DNA of 49,357 nucleotides from Methanobacteriota archaeon (lineage in GTDB: Archaea > Thermoplasmatota > Thermoplasmata > Methanomassiliicoccales > UBA472). Positions 1-7,256 of the stretch are shown here, piece by piece (the stretch's first letter is position 1; every line of letters starts with the position of its first letter). The translations under genes and the position numbers were made by a program. The stretch spans positions 1-49,357 of the forward strand of contig JAJFUR010000024.1 of the NCBI GenBank assembly GCA_021372335.1. The letters run 5' to 3'. The notes beneath the pieces are model-generated. The model worked only from the letters and a program-made list of their open reading frames with translations. It had not been told where the DNA came from and made no database searches.

Positions 1-245
1 ATGCGAACGATGCCCAAGAGCCTCAGCACCTTCGTGCACACGCCCATCCATTCGCAGAACTCCCGGTAGGACTTGCCCATCCATTGCCGGAGAACGAGCA
101 GCACCAGGTGCTGGTGCTGCGTGTACAGGTGGTTCGATCTCCCAGTCCGGTACAGGGGGAAGGCCAGGCGTACCAGCCTGGCCTTCAGCTCCCTCACCGC
201 CCGAAGTATCTTATTCTCGGTGGATCTTCCTCTTCTCCTCGACAC
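1..245 (-). CDS. Transposase, N-terminal part, cut by window edge (DDE, IS5/IS4-like)
   Basis: On the minus strand an open frame runs off the left edge of the window. A GTG at 245 is a plausible start; the frame stays open to about 327 without an ATG. The product has a basic N-terminus and then segments such as LYTQHQHLVLLVLRQW and GKSYREFCEWMG, which resemble the N-terminal region of archaeal DDE transposases of the IS5/IS4 type (recalled family pattern). The catalytic DDE residues would lie outside the window. I could not identify a terminal inverted repeat in the 200 bases before thiC, so the element end is undefined. It may be an intact insertion sequence or a remnant. Confidence 0.55.
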   Translation of the reverse strand, partial: MSRRRGRSTENKILRAVRELKARLVRLAFPLYRTGRSNHLYTQHQHLVLLVLRQWMGKSYREFCEWMGVCTKVLRLLGIVR

Positions 246-451
246 CCAGGCATCCCATCCCCGGGGGGAGGTTTGTCTTGCTACGATCGGGCCTGCCCCC
301 AAGGGACTGGACAGTGTCGAGGCTAATTAATTTTATCATTATTCGTTCAATAAAATGCGATGGTTTCTACAGAGCAGGCGAAGGGAAAGGTACATATCCG
401 GCGGGGGCCGAGAGGGAAGCAATAAATCAGGAAAACGGGTTGGTGGCGGCG

Positions 452-1720
452 ATGAGCATCATGTTCCAAGCGAGGGGCGGGGCCTCGGAGGAGATAGTGA
501 GGGCGGCCAGGGCCGAAGGGGCGGACCCGGAGTGGGTCCGGCGCATGGTGGCCACGGGCCGCGCCGTCGTTCCCTTCAACCCCTTGCACTCGCCCGAGCC
601 CTGCGCCATCGGGGAGGGGCTCGCCGTGAAGGTGAACGCCAATGTGGGCACCTCCCGGGACCTTCCCGACCTGGGGCCGGAGCTGGAGAAGGCCCGCATC
701 GCCGTCAGGTATGGCGCGGACGCGCTCATGGACCTCAGCACGGGCGGGGACATCGACGAGGTCCGAAGGACCATCCTCAAGGAGATGCGGGTGCCGGTGG
801 GCACCGTTCCCATCTATCAGGAGGGCCTCCGGGCGGCCCGCCGCAGCGCCGTGGTCGACATGGACGAGGATGACATGTTCAACGGCATCGAGCGCCACGC
901 CAAGGACGGCGTCGACTTCATGACCGTGCACTGCGGGATCACGCTGGAGTCCGTGGCCCGCCTCCGCAGGGCGGAGAGGCTGACGGACGTCGTGTCCCGC
1001 GGAGGGGCCTTCCTTACCGCCTGGATCCTGCACAACGAGCAGGAGAACCCGCTGTACGAGAACTTCGATTACCTGCTGGAACTCGCGCAGAGGTACGAGT
1101 TCGTCCTGAGCCTGGGGGACGGCCTGCGCCCCGGATGCGTGGCGGACGCCACCGACCGGGCGCAGGTGCAGGAGCTCATAGTCCTGGGGGAGCTGGTGCA
1201 GCGGTGCCGGGAGGCCGGCGTGCAGTGCATGGTCGAGGGGCCCGGGCACGTTCCCCTTTCCCAGATAGAGGCGAACGTGCTCCTGGAGAAGCGGGTCTGC
1301 GACAGCGCGCCGTTCTACGTCCTGGGGCCGCTGGTCACGGACATCGCCCCCGGGTACGATCACATAGTAGGGGCGATCGGCGGGGCGGTGGCCGCCCTCG
1401 CCGGGGCGGACTTCCTCTGCTACGTCACCCCCGCCGAGCATCTCTCGCTCCCGGACGGGGAGGACGTCAAGGAAGGGGTGATCGCCAGCAAGATCGCGGC
1501 GCACGCCGCGGACCTCGCGCTGGGGCGCGGGGTGGAGCGCGACCAGCGCATGGCCGTGGCCCGGAAGGCATTGGACTGGGAGGGGATGTACCGGGAAGCG
1601 CTCGACCCCGAGAAGGCCCGCAGGTACCGGAGGCGCGGGACGACCGCCGAGAGCGAGGGATGCTCGATGTGCGGCGACGTATGCGCGATAAAGATGGTGA
1701 GCCAGTACCTGGAGAGGTGA
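452..1720 (+). CDS. thiC: Phosphomethylpyrimidine synthase ThiC
   Basis: ThiC is the radical-SAM enzyme that converts aminoimidazole ribotide to hydroxymethylpyrimidine phosphate, the pyrimidine half of thiamine. The protein is 422 residues from the ATG at 452, the usual length for archaeal ThiC without the extra N-terminal domain of many bacterial forms. Recognisable family blocks are VNANVGTSRDLPD, ALMDLSTGGDIDE, VGTVPIYQ and DGVDFMTVHCGIT. The C-terminal cluster motif is CSMCGDVC, that is C-x2-C-x3-C, one residue tighter than the bacterial C-x2-C-x4-C. The frame is open upstream to 278, but homology begins near 452, where a purine-rich GGTGGCGG lies just before the start. I saw no TPP riboswitch in the leader. 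The gene converges on the tRNA gene, with one base between them. Confidence 0.95.
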   Translation: MSIMFQARGGASEEIVRAARAEGADPEWVRRMVATGRAVVPFNPLHSPEPCAIGEGLAVKVNANVGTSRDLPDLGPELEKARIAVRYGADALMDLSTGGDIDEVRRTILKEMRVPVGTVPIYQEGLRAARRSAVVDMDEDDMFNGIERHAKDGVDFMTVHCGITLESVARLRRAERLTDVVSRGGAFLTAWILHNEQENPLYENFDYLLELAQRYEFVLSLGDGLRPGCVADATDRAQVQELIVLGELVQRCREAGVQCMVEGPGHVPLSQIEANVLLEKRVCDSAPFYVLGPLVTDIAPGYDHIVGAIGGAVAALAGADFLCYVTPAEHLSLPDGEDVKEGVIASKIAAHAADLALGRGVERDQRMAVARKALDWEGMYREALDPEKARRYRRRGTTAESEGCSMCGDVCAIKMVSQYLER

Positions 1721-1721
1721 G

Positions 1722-1819
1722 TGGAGCCACTGGAGGGTTTTGAACCCCCGGCCTGCGGTTTACGAAACCGCCGCTCTATAGCGGCCCCGTCCTAGGGGCT
1801 ACCGCTGAGCTACAGTGGC
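1722..1819 (-). tRNA. tRNA-Thr (anticodon CGT) with a D-arm intron
   Basis: On the minus strand a complete tRNA folds. The acceptor GCCACTG pairs with CAGTGGC, followed by T8 and A9. The anticodon stem GCGGT/ACCGC holds the loop TTCGTAA, giving anticodon CGT (Thr). The variable loop has five bases, the T arm is GGGGG-TTCAAAA-CCCTC, the discriminator is T, and CCA is encoded. G18G19, A14 and the G15-C48 pair are all present. The D stem GCTC/GAGC is interrupted by about 22 extra bases (separate entry). A TATA-like element lies upstream on the minus strand at about 1844-1857. The U discriminator suits archaeal tRNA-Thr (recalled). Confidence 0.95.
1778..1799 (-). other. tRNA intron in the D loop, bulge-helix-bulge type
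   Basis: The 22-base insert begins after AGCGGTA of the D loop. In the precursor the D stem GCUC/GAGC is followed by a 3-base 3'-side bulge (AUA), a 5-bp helix AGCGG/CCGCU, a 3-base 5'-side bulge (UAG), then an inner CCCC/GGGG helix closed by UAGGAC. That is the bulge-helix-bulge substrate of archaeal splicing endonuclease. Cutting after the second base of each bulge gives D loop AGCGGUAA. TAG recurs at both ends, so a 23-base intron giving AGCGGUA is equally compatible. The exact boundary is uncertain by one base. Confidence 0.85.
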
Positions 1820-1843
1820 GTCAGGGCGACATCAACCGCTCCG

Positions 1844-1857
1844 GCCATTTAAAATTT
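1844..1857 (-). promoter_or_regulatory. TATA box of tRNA-Thr gene
   Basis: Read on the minus strand, an AAATTTTAAAT stretch is centred near 1851, about 27 bases before a start a few bases upstream of the mature 5' end at 1819. The flanking DNA is GC-rich, so the AT stretch stands out. Confidence 0.6.
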
Positions 1858-1926
1858 GTTGTTCCTGCGGTCCTTCCCCCGATTCAGACAATTATAATAT
1901 CTGGCATCACCCTTTGCCATCCGGAC

Positions 1927-2931
1927 ATGATCTCTGAGATGCGGCTCCCGGCGGCCGAGAGCAAGGAGGAACGCAAGGGCGGGCAGGCGTCCCTGCGCGA
2001 ACTGCTGGGCACGATCAAGGCCAGCGCCTTCACCGGCTATCTGCGGACATCCCTCACGCTGGAGGGGGATACCTCGAACGGCGTGCTCGTGTTCGACCAG
2101 GGGCGCCCTACGGTCGCCTTTTACAGCTTCAAGCCTTCCGGGAGCAACAGCGTGGAGATGATGTACCGCGGCGAACGGGCGGCGGAGTTCACCCTCGGCG
2201 ACTCGATCTTCCCGGACACCTCGATCAGCCTGATGAGGGTCTCCGACCCGAACGCCCTCACCTCCCTGGTGGAGGACCATCGGCAGGACAGGGCCCCGGA
2301 CCTCGCCGAGCTTGTCGCGCACTTCTACCGCGACAACCTGCGGACGGAGGTGAAGGAAGGGGTGAGCGAGGGGGGCAGCATCCTGGAACTCAAGCAGGCC
2401 ATCATCAAATATCACAGGGAGAGGTCGCTGGAGATGGCCGGGAAGCGCGACCTCAGGGACGTGGAGGTGGAGCTCGAGGAGGGGGAGAGCTATCTGGTCG
2501 AGGAGCGGACCCGGGACTTCTCGCATGGCATGTTCGTGTCCTACCTCGCCAAGGGGTACGCTGGGCTGGCCATCTCCCGGACGAACCCGCGCATGCTCCG
2601 CCGGGCCTATAAGGAGATCGACGCCGAACTCATCTGGCTGACGGACCATGAGTCCGAGGAGGAACGGACCATTCCCCCCTCCCTGGAGAAGATCGTGGTG
2701 GTGCTGGAGGAGTTCCTTGAAAGGCAGGGGAAGGCCGTGATCCTGATCGACGATCTCCAGTACCTCATAAGCAGTAATTCCTTCGAGGGCGCGCTGCGCT
2801 TCATCCGCTCCCTCGTGGACCGCATCAGCGAACGGCCCGCCCTGTTCCTGCTGTCCATCGACCCGGCCAGCCTCAGCGCGCAGGAGCGGTCCATCCTGGA
2901 GAGGGAGATGCGCCTGGTCAGGGAGCGCTGA
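1927..2931 (+). CDS. DUF835-domain protein with N-terminal DUF4388/PATAN-like region
   Basis: The 334-residue protein has two parts. Residues about 20-110 (LRELLGTIKASAFTGYLR, then GVLVFDQGRPTVAFYS) resemble DUF4388/PATAN-type domains often tied to signalling. Residues about 190-334 match the archaeal DUF835 pattern: SYLVEE, a GYAGLAISR block, ELIWLTDHE, IPPSLEKI, VILIDDLQYLISSN and a terminal LEREMRLV. DUF835 has no established biochemical function; it occurs in archaeal sensor-like proteins. There is no transmembrane segment. A TATA-like TTATAATAT at about 1891-1899 predicts a transcript starting close to the ATG. The gene ends back-to-back with the next minus-strand gene, with no gap. Confidence 0.75.
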   Translation: MISEMRLPAAESKEERKGGQASLRELLGTIKASAFTGYLRTSLTLEGDTSNGVLVFDQGRPTVAFYSFKPSGSNSVEMMYRGERAAEFTLGDSIFPDTSISLMRVSDPNALTSLVEDHRQDRAPDLAELVAHFYRDNLRTEVKEGVSEGGSILELKQAIIKYHRERSLEMAGKRDLRDVEVELEEGESYLVEERTRDFSHGMFVSYLAKGYAGLAISRTNPRMLRRAYKEIDAELIWLTDHESEEERTIPPSLEKIVVVLEEFLERQGKAVILIDDLQYLISSNSFEGALRFIRSLVDRISERPALFLLSIDPASLSAQERSILEREMRLVRER

Positions 2932-3915
2932 TCAGGTCCGCTTGAGCTCGGTCCTGAAGTCTAGCAGCAGCTCCAGGGCCACATCGTACCTTTCCCGGTT
3001 CATCGCCACCCCGGCCTCCTTAAGGACCTTCACCAGGGTGCGCACGTCCTTCCCCTCGGCCTTGGCGTCCAACAATTGGTTCTTCGCCTTGCGCATCTCC
3101 GTCCGGGTGACCTCCGGCAGGGAGCGGGCGAGCTGCTCGCGCCCCTTCCGGGCCAGTATGCCCATCATCCCCCAGTCCCCATGGTCCCCGGCGTCCCGGG
3201 CCTCCTGCAGCATGCGCTTGGCGTCCCTTACGTCCAGGTAGAAGCGCTCGCAGACCTCGATCAGGCGGGCCAAGGATTCGGCCATGTCGTTGGCCTCCAG
3301 GAACTTGGCGCTGCTGCGCTCGGCGGCCTTGCGGCCCTTGACCGCGGCCTGCAGCGCCCCCTCGATGTCCCCCTCCTCCCTCAGGGAGCGCAGGGACGCC
3401 AGGGCCTTGGCGACCTCCCCGGGGTCCGCTCCCGCGCGGGAGACCACGCCCACCGATCGCTCCAGGCTACCCTCCTCCATTTCCAGGCGGGCGTCCAGGG
3501 CGGCCCGGATGGAGGTCCGGGCCTCCTTGACCATCTGGACCGCTGTCCCCAGGTCCCGCTGCTTCCCGGCCTGCACCGCCCTGTCTATCAGGCGGCGCCC
3601 CTCCCCCACCTCGACCTCGTAGTCCTTGGCCAGGATGAGCAGGGGCTTGACCTCCGCCACCAGCCGGGGGAACTCCTGGCGCAACTGCTCGTCTTCCTCG
3701 GCCACGATGGGCTTGCCGCAGGAGGGGCATGTCGCGGCCTCCGGGGAGCACTCCTCCCCACAGGAGGGGCACTCGATGACCGGGACCTCCTCGATGATGA
3801 ACTCCGTCCCGCAGCCGGGGCATCTGGCCGCCTCACCCACTATGTGCCTGCCGCACGCGGGACAATCGAACTCGAAGACCTCTTCCCCCTCGGCCTCCCT
3901 TTTTGCACCTGGCAT
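2932..3915 (-). CDS. Double zinc-ribbon protein with long helical region
   Basis: I do not recognise a named family. The 327-residue protein starts with two zinc ribbons: CPACG/CPGCG at residues 18-35 and CPSCG/CPSCG at 49-66. The rest, about 75-327, is rich in A, E, L, R and K, with repeated units like LIDRAVQAGKQRDLGTAVQM and MLQEARDAGDHGDWGMM. These resemble tandem helical hairpins or a coiled coil. Zinc ribbon plus helical-repeat proteins are common in Thermoplasmata and are guessed to be scaffold or adaptor proteins. An inverted repeat (3963-3980) and an AT-rich TATA candidate lie upstream. Confidence 0.6.
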   Translation of the reverse strand: MPGAKREAEGEEVFEFDCPACGRHIVGEAARCPGCGTEFIIEEVPVIECPSCGEECSPEAATCPSCGKPIVAEEDEQLRQEFPRLVAEVKPLLILAKDYEVEVGEGRRLIDRAVQAGKQRDLGTAVQMVKEARTSIRAALDARLEMEEGSLERSVGVVSRAGADPGEVAKALASLRSLREEGDIEGALQAAVKGRKAAERSSAKFLEANDMAESLARLIEVCERFYLDVRDAKRMLQEARDAGDHGDWGMMGILARKGREQLARSLPEVTRTEMRKAKNQLLDAKAEGKDVRTLVKVLKEAGVAMNRERYDVALELLLDFRTELKRT

Positions 3916-3962
3916 ATGACCATCCGCCTTGGGCCATTATTGCCTTGACATTATTTCAACCT

Positions 3963-3980
3963 GCGTACTTTTCAGTACGC
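3963..3980. repeat. Perfect 6-bp inverted repeat GCGTAC-TTTTCA-GTACGC
   Basis: The two arms are perfect complements separated by TTTTCA. The repeat lies three bases beyond the stop of the endonuclease IV-like gene and about 50 bases upstream of the zinc-ribbon gene, both on the minus strand. It could be a regulator binding site for the downstream gene or an RNA hairpin at the end of the upstream one. Confidence 0.5.
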
Positions 3981-3983
3981 GTA

Positions 3984-4775
3984 CTAGCCCCCGCCGTCCA
4001 GATAGCGCCTGATCGCCCTGGCGTCCTCCATCGGCGCGGGGGACTCGCAGATGACTGTGGCCTCCCTCCCGCTCCGGCGGAGGGCGTCCAGCACCATTCG
4101 GTGGTCCAGACCCTCCCCGAGGCGCAGATGCCTCCGCTCCCCGGCATCGCCGCCCTCGATGCCGCTGAGGTGGCAATGGAGCCGGGGGACGTCCGCGAGG
4201 TCCGTCAGGAGGGTGTCCAACCGCTCCCGGTCCAGCGGCGGGCCTCGCGCCTGCAGGTGGGCGAAATCGACCACCGGGAGGACACCCTCCACCTCCTCCA
4301 TGACCGTCCTTATCTCGGCGAGCGTGCCCCAGGCTGCCCTCCGGCCCATGGTCTCCAGGCCTATGGCGGCGCGCAGCCCCTCCTCCTCGGCCGCCCTCCG
4401 GATCCGTCTCAGCGCCCCTATGACGTTCCGGGTAGCCCCCTCCCTGTCGTCGCCGTACATGGCTGCGTGCACCACCACAACCCAAGCCCCGAACGCCTCC
4501 GCCCCGCGCATCGCCCGAAGCGCCCACGCCTCGCTCTTCCCCACGGTGGCCTGGGACGCGGAGTTGAGATTGATGTAGTAAGGGGCGTGCACGCTCAGCG
4601 TCACCCCGCGCGCCTCCGCCTCGCGCCGGGCCTCCTCCGCCCTCTCGGGATTGAACCGCACGTCGCGCACGAACTGGACCTCCAGCGCGTCCAGTCCAGC
4701 CTCGCTCACCTTCCGCATGGCGTCGGCGGGCGTCCTGGAGCCCTCGGGATAGCCGGCCGGACCGATGCGGAGCAT
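3984..4775 (-). CDS. Endonuclease IV / xylose isomerase-like TIM-barrel protein
   Basis: From the ATG at 4775 the protein has 263 residues and begins MLRIGPAGYPEGSRTP. It shows the layout of the AP endonuclease 2 superfamily: LDALEVQFVRDV, then LSVHAPYYINLNS, VVVVHAAMYG, IGLETMGRRAAWGT, VVDFAHLQARG, LHCHLSG and TVICESPAP. The H, E, D and H residues in these blocks are the expected metal ligands. Endonuclease IV cuts DNA at abasic sites. This archaeal branch is often annotated as deoxyribonuclease IV-like, and a sugar-isomerase role is not excluded. A Shine-Dalgarno-like GAAGGGGAA lies upstream. The frame is open further upstream, but that part has no family similarity. Confidence 0.75.
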   Translation of the reverse strand: MLRIGPAGYPEGSRTPADAMRKVSEAGLDALEVQFVRDVRFNPERAEEARREAEARGVTLSVHAPYYINLNSASQATVGKSEAWALRAMRGAEAFGAWVVVVHAAMYGDDREGATRNVIGALRRIRRAAEEEGLRAAIGLETMGRRAAWGTLAEIRTVMEEVEGVLPVVDFAHLQARGPPLDRERLDTLLTDLADVPRLHCHLSGIEGGDAGERRHLRLGEGLDHRMVLDALRRSGREATVICESPAPMEDARAIRRYLDGGG

Positions 4776-4860
4776 GAGGCGTATTCCCCTTCCCGCCTTA
4801 AGGAGCTGCCGGGGCGTACAATGTAAATATCCGGCCGAGGATTGGTGGACTGGGAGGGAA

Positions 4861-5343
4861 ATGAAGCAGTACAACGTGCCGGTGGAGAAGCCCGTGGACG
4901 TGAACATTATCATCGGCCAGTCCCATTTCATCAAGACCGCCGAGGACCTTTATGAGGCGATGGTGACGGCCGTCCCCTCTGCCAAGTTCGGGGTGGCCTT
5001 TTGCGAGGCGTCCGGGGAGCGGCTCGTGCGGGTGGAGGGCAACGACCCCGAGCTCAGGGAGTGCGCGCAGCGCAACGCCCTGAAGGTGGGGGCGGGGCAT
5101 ACGTTCTTCATCGTCATGCGGGACGCCTATCCGCTCAATGTGCTCCCGAGGATCAGGCAGGTCCCGGAGGTGTGCTGCATTTTCTGCGCCACGGCCAACG
5201 AGCTTGAGCTGGTGGTGGCGGAGAGTGCCTTGGGGCGGGGGATCGTGGGTGTGATCGATGGCCAGATGCCAGTGGGGGTTGAGCAGGATGCAGATGTCGA
5301 GAAGAGAAGAGGATTCCTCCGGAAGATCGGATACAAGCTATGA
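4861..5343 (+). CDS. Adenosine-specific kinase (DUF355 family)
   Basis: The 160-residue protein from ATG 4861 carries the typical blocks of the small archaeal/bacterial adenosine-specific kinase family (PF04008): NIIIGQSHFIKTAEDLYEAM, KFGVAFCEASG, VGAGHTFFIVMRDAYP, VCCIFCATAN and GRGIVGVIDGQMPVGVE. The kinase activity assigned to this fold comes from the family name; the physiological role is poorly known. The start is supported by GGGAGG 3-9 bases before the ATG and by homology starting at MKQYNV. A TATA-like GTAAATATC at about 4823-4830 suggests a very short leader. The 3' end overlaps the methyltransferase gene. Confidence 0.88.
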   Translation: MKQYNVPVEKPVDVNIIIGQSHFIKTAEDLYEAMVTAVPSAKFGVAFCEASGERLVRVEGNDPELRECAQRNALKVGAGHTFFIVMRDAYPLNVLPRIRQVPEVCCIFCATANELELVVAESALGRGIVGVIDGQMPVGVEQDADVEKRRGFLRKIGYKL

Positions 5344-6112
5344 GGAGCCGGACCTCTACGAGGTCCTGGGCAAGTACTACGACGTGTGGTATGAGGACCA
5401 GGTCGAGGACACCCAGTTCTACCTGCGCCTGGCGGAACAGGTCGGCGGGCCGGTCCTGGAGTGCATGTGCGGCACCGGCCGGACATTGGTCCCGTTCGCA
5501 GAGAAGGGGTACGAGATCTGGGGCTTCGACCGCAGCCATTCCATGCTGGACCGCCTCACCGCCAAGATGGAGCTGTACGATGAGGAGGTCCAGGCGCGGG
5601 TGAGCGTCCATCATGCGGACATGCGCACCTTCCGTTGCCCCCGCAGGTTCAAGCTGATAGTCGTCCCGTTCAACGCGTTCCTGCACCTCCTGGAGAGGGA
5701 GGGGCAGGAGGCCGCGCTGCGCAACGTCGCCGAGCACCTGGAGGAGGGGGGGCGCTTCGTCATGAGCGTCTTCAACCCCCGCCTGGACCGCCCGGAGGAG
5801 CTGGTGCGCCATCGCGGGACCAGGACCATGCTCAACGGGGAGATCATCTCCAAGTTCGAGGCCCAGACCTTTGACAGGCAGCGGCGGCGCACCACGGTGC
5901 ACTATTTCCTCGACATCTCCCGCCAGGACCGGGAGATGCGGCGCGTCACCGCCTGCTTCACCATCAGGTACCTGGCGCACCAGGAGGTGCTGGAGCTTAT
6001 GGCCGCCTCCGGCCTGGAGGTGGTGGCCACGTACGGGGACTGGCATGGAGGCCCCTTCACCGAGGAGAGCGACATAATGGTGTTCGTGGCCAAGCGGGCC
6101 CATGCTCCTTGA
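5288..6112 (+). CDS. Class I SAM-dependent methyltransferase
   Basis: The 274-residue protein has the Rossmann methyltransferase signature. Motif I is PVLECMCGTGRTLVPFA, followed by an acidic loop (WGFDRSHSML), a VHHADMRTF block for adenine contact, and LIVVPFNAFLHLL as motif IV. The substrate cannot be read from the sequence. No transmembrane segment is seen. Possible starts are ATG 5288 and ATG 5294, both inside the preceding kinase gene, so the two genes overlap by about 50-56 bases and are probably translationally coupled. No in-frame ATG lies downstream before the conserved core. It also overlaps the glycosylase start by 11 bases. Confidence 0.85.
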   Translation: MQMSRREEDSSGRSDTSYEEPDLYEVLGKYYDVWYEDQVEDTQFYLRLAEQVGGPVLECMCGTGRTLVPFAEKGYEIWGFDRSHSMLDRLTAKMELYDEEVQARVSVHHADMRTFRCPRRFKLIVVPFNAFLHLLEREGQEAALRNVAEHLEEGGRFVMSVFNPRLDRPEELVRHRGTRTMLNGEIISKFEAQTFDRQRRRTTVHYFLDISRQDREMRRVTACFTIRYLAHQEVLELMAASGLEVVATYGDWHGGPFTEESDIMVFVAKRAHAP

Positions 6113-6881
6113 CCTGGACCACACCCTCGGCTGCGGGCAGGTGTTCCGCTGGCGGAAGGAGGGGGGCCTTTGGAAGGGCATAGTGGACGGAAGGATGGTC
6201 GTGCTGGAGCAGGACGGCCCGAGGGTGGCGGTCCGCTCGGGCATGGGCATGGCGGAACTCGAGCGGTACTTCCGATCGGATGACGACCTTGAGGCCATCT
6301 ACGGGGCGCTAGGGGCCGATCGGTACCTTTCCTCCTGCTTCGAGCGGTACCGGGGCCTGCGCCTGGTCCGCCAGGACCCGTGGGAGTGCATTGCCTCCTA
6401 CGTCCTGGCGACGAACGCCAACATCCCGCGGATCCAGGGCATGGTCGAGAGGGTGTGCCGCACCTTCGGGACGGAGAGGGACGGGTATTACGCGTTCCCC
6501 ACGCCCGGGCAGCTGCTGGACGGGTGCGGGCGGGTGGATGGATGTGGGCTTGGCTACCGGGCGGGGCGGTTCATCGAGCTCGCCCGGCTGGCGTACAGAG
6601 GGGCGATCGACTTCCAGGCGCTCATCGAGATGGAATACGAGGACTGCTGGCGGGAGCTGGTCAAGCTGCCTGGCGTCGGCCCGAAGGTGGCGGACTGCGT
6701 CAGCGTCTTCTCGTTGGAGCATCTGGAGGCGTTCCCGGTCGACGTGCGCATCCGGAGGGCGATGGCCGAGCTGTACGGGATCGAGGGGAGCTACCGCCAC
6801 GTCAGCGCCCTGGCCCGGGAGAGGTTCGGGCGATGGGCGGGCTATGCTCAGCAGTACATCTACCATTCCTATGGGCGCTGA
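6102..6881 (+). CDS. ogg: 8-oxoguanine DNA glycosylase/AP lyase (OGG1-type)
   Basis: This is a base-excision repair enzyme that removes 8-oxoguanine. The 259-residue protein shows the OGG1-like N-terminal block LDLDHTLGCGQVFRW, the helix-hairpin-helix VKLPGVGPKVADC, and the HhH-GPD catalytic pair K195 (in GPKVAD) and D214 (in FPVDVRIRR). DPWECIASYVLATNANIPRI is typical of the OGG family. The ATG lies 11 bases inside the methyltransferase gene, so kinase, methyltransferase and glycosylase genes form one compact operon. Length and motifs are complete. Confidence 0.93.
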   Translation: MLLDLDHTLGCGQVFRWRKEGGLWKGIVDGRMVVLEQDGPRVAVRSGMGMAELERYFRSDDDLEAIYGALGADRYLSSCFERYRGLRLVRQDPWECIASYVLATNANIPRIQGMVERVCRTFGTERDGYYAFPTPGQLLDGCGRVDGCGLGYRAGRFIELARLAYRGAIDFQALIEMEYEDCWRELVKLPGVGPKVADCVSVFSLEHLEAFPVDVRIRRAMAELYGIEGSYRHVSALARERFGRWAGYAQQYIYHSYGR

Positions 6882-7256
6882 TCACTCGCACTGTGGGCAG
6901 ACGCACGCGGGGGCGCGGAGGCCGGTCTGGGCCTCGTAGATGCCGACCAGCATGCCGCTCCTCTTGACCATCTCGCAGATGCGGCAGGTCTCCACGACGA
7001 TGTCGGAGCCGTTGATGATCCGGATGGCGGAGGTCTCCACCTCGCGCTTGAAGTCCTCGTACTTCCCGCTGTTCTCAAGCTCCTTGTTCGTGCCCCTCTT
7101 GGCCTTGAGGTACTGGGAGATGGCCGCGTCGGTGACCCCGAACCTGCGGGCCACTTCCGCCTGGCTGAGATGGTGCTTCTGAACAAGCTCCCTGGCCAAC
7201 TCGCGCCGGATGGAAGGCAGCACATACCAGACGATAAGCTCGCAGGGGATCTTCAT
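6882..7256 (-). CDS. XRE-like HTH transcriptional regulator with cysteine-rich C-terminus
   Basis: The 124-residue protein begins MKIPCELIVWYVLPSIRREL, a start typical of a conserved archaeal regulator family (COG2522-like, recalled). It has a helix-turn-helix at about 30-53 (LSQAEVARRFGVTDAAISQYL). The C-terminal half contains CRICEMVKRSG and ends with CVCPQC, so four or five cysteines could bind zinc or an iron-sulfur cluster. That is inference. It is divergent from thi4 across a 301-base spacer. It lacks the ThiN domain of the known archaeal thiamine regulator ThiR, so control of thi4 is only a possibility. A TATA-like AGTATTAAG lies at about 7282-7290 on the minus strand. Confidence 0.8.
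   Translation of the reverse strand: MKIPCELIVWYVLPSIRRELARELVQKHHLSQAEVARRFGVTDAAISQYLKAKRGTNKELENSGKYEDFKREVETSAIRIINGSDIVVETCRICEMVKRSGMLVGIYEAQTGLRAPACVCPQCE

Noticed and set aside
330..451. TPP riboswitch in the thiC leader
   Set aside because: The leader lacks the conserved CUGAGA and ACCUGAU-like TPP motifs; only a chance GCCGAGAGGG is present.
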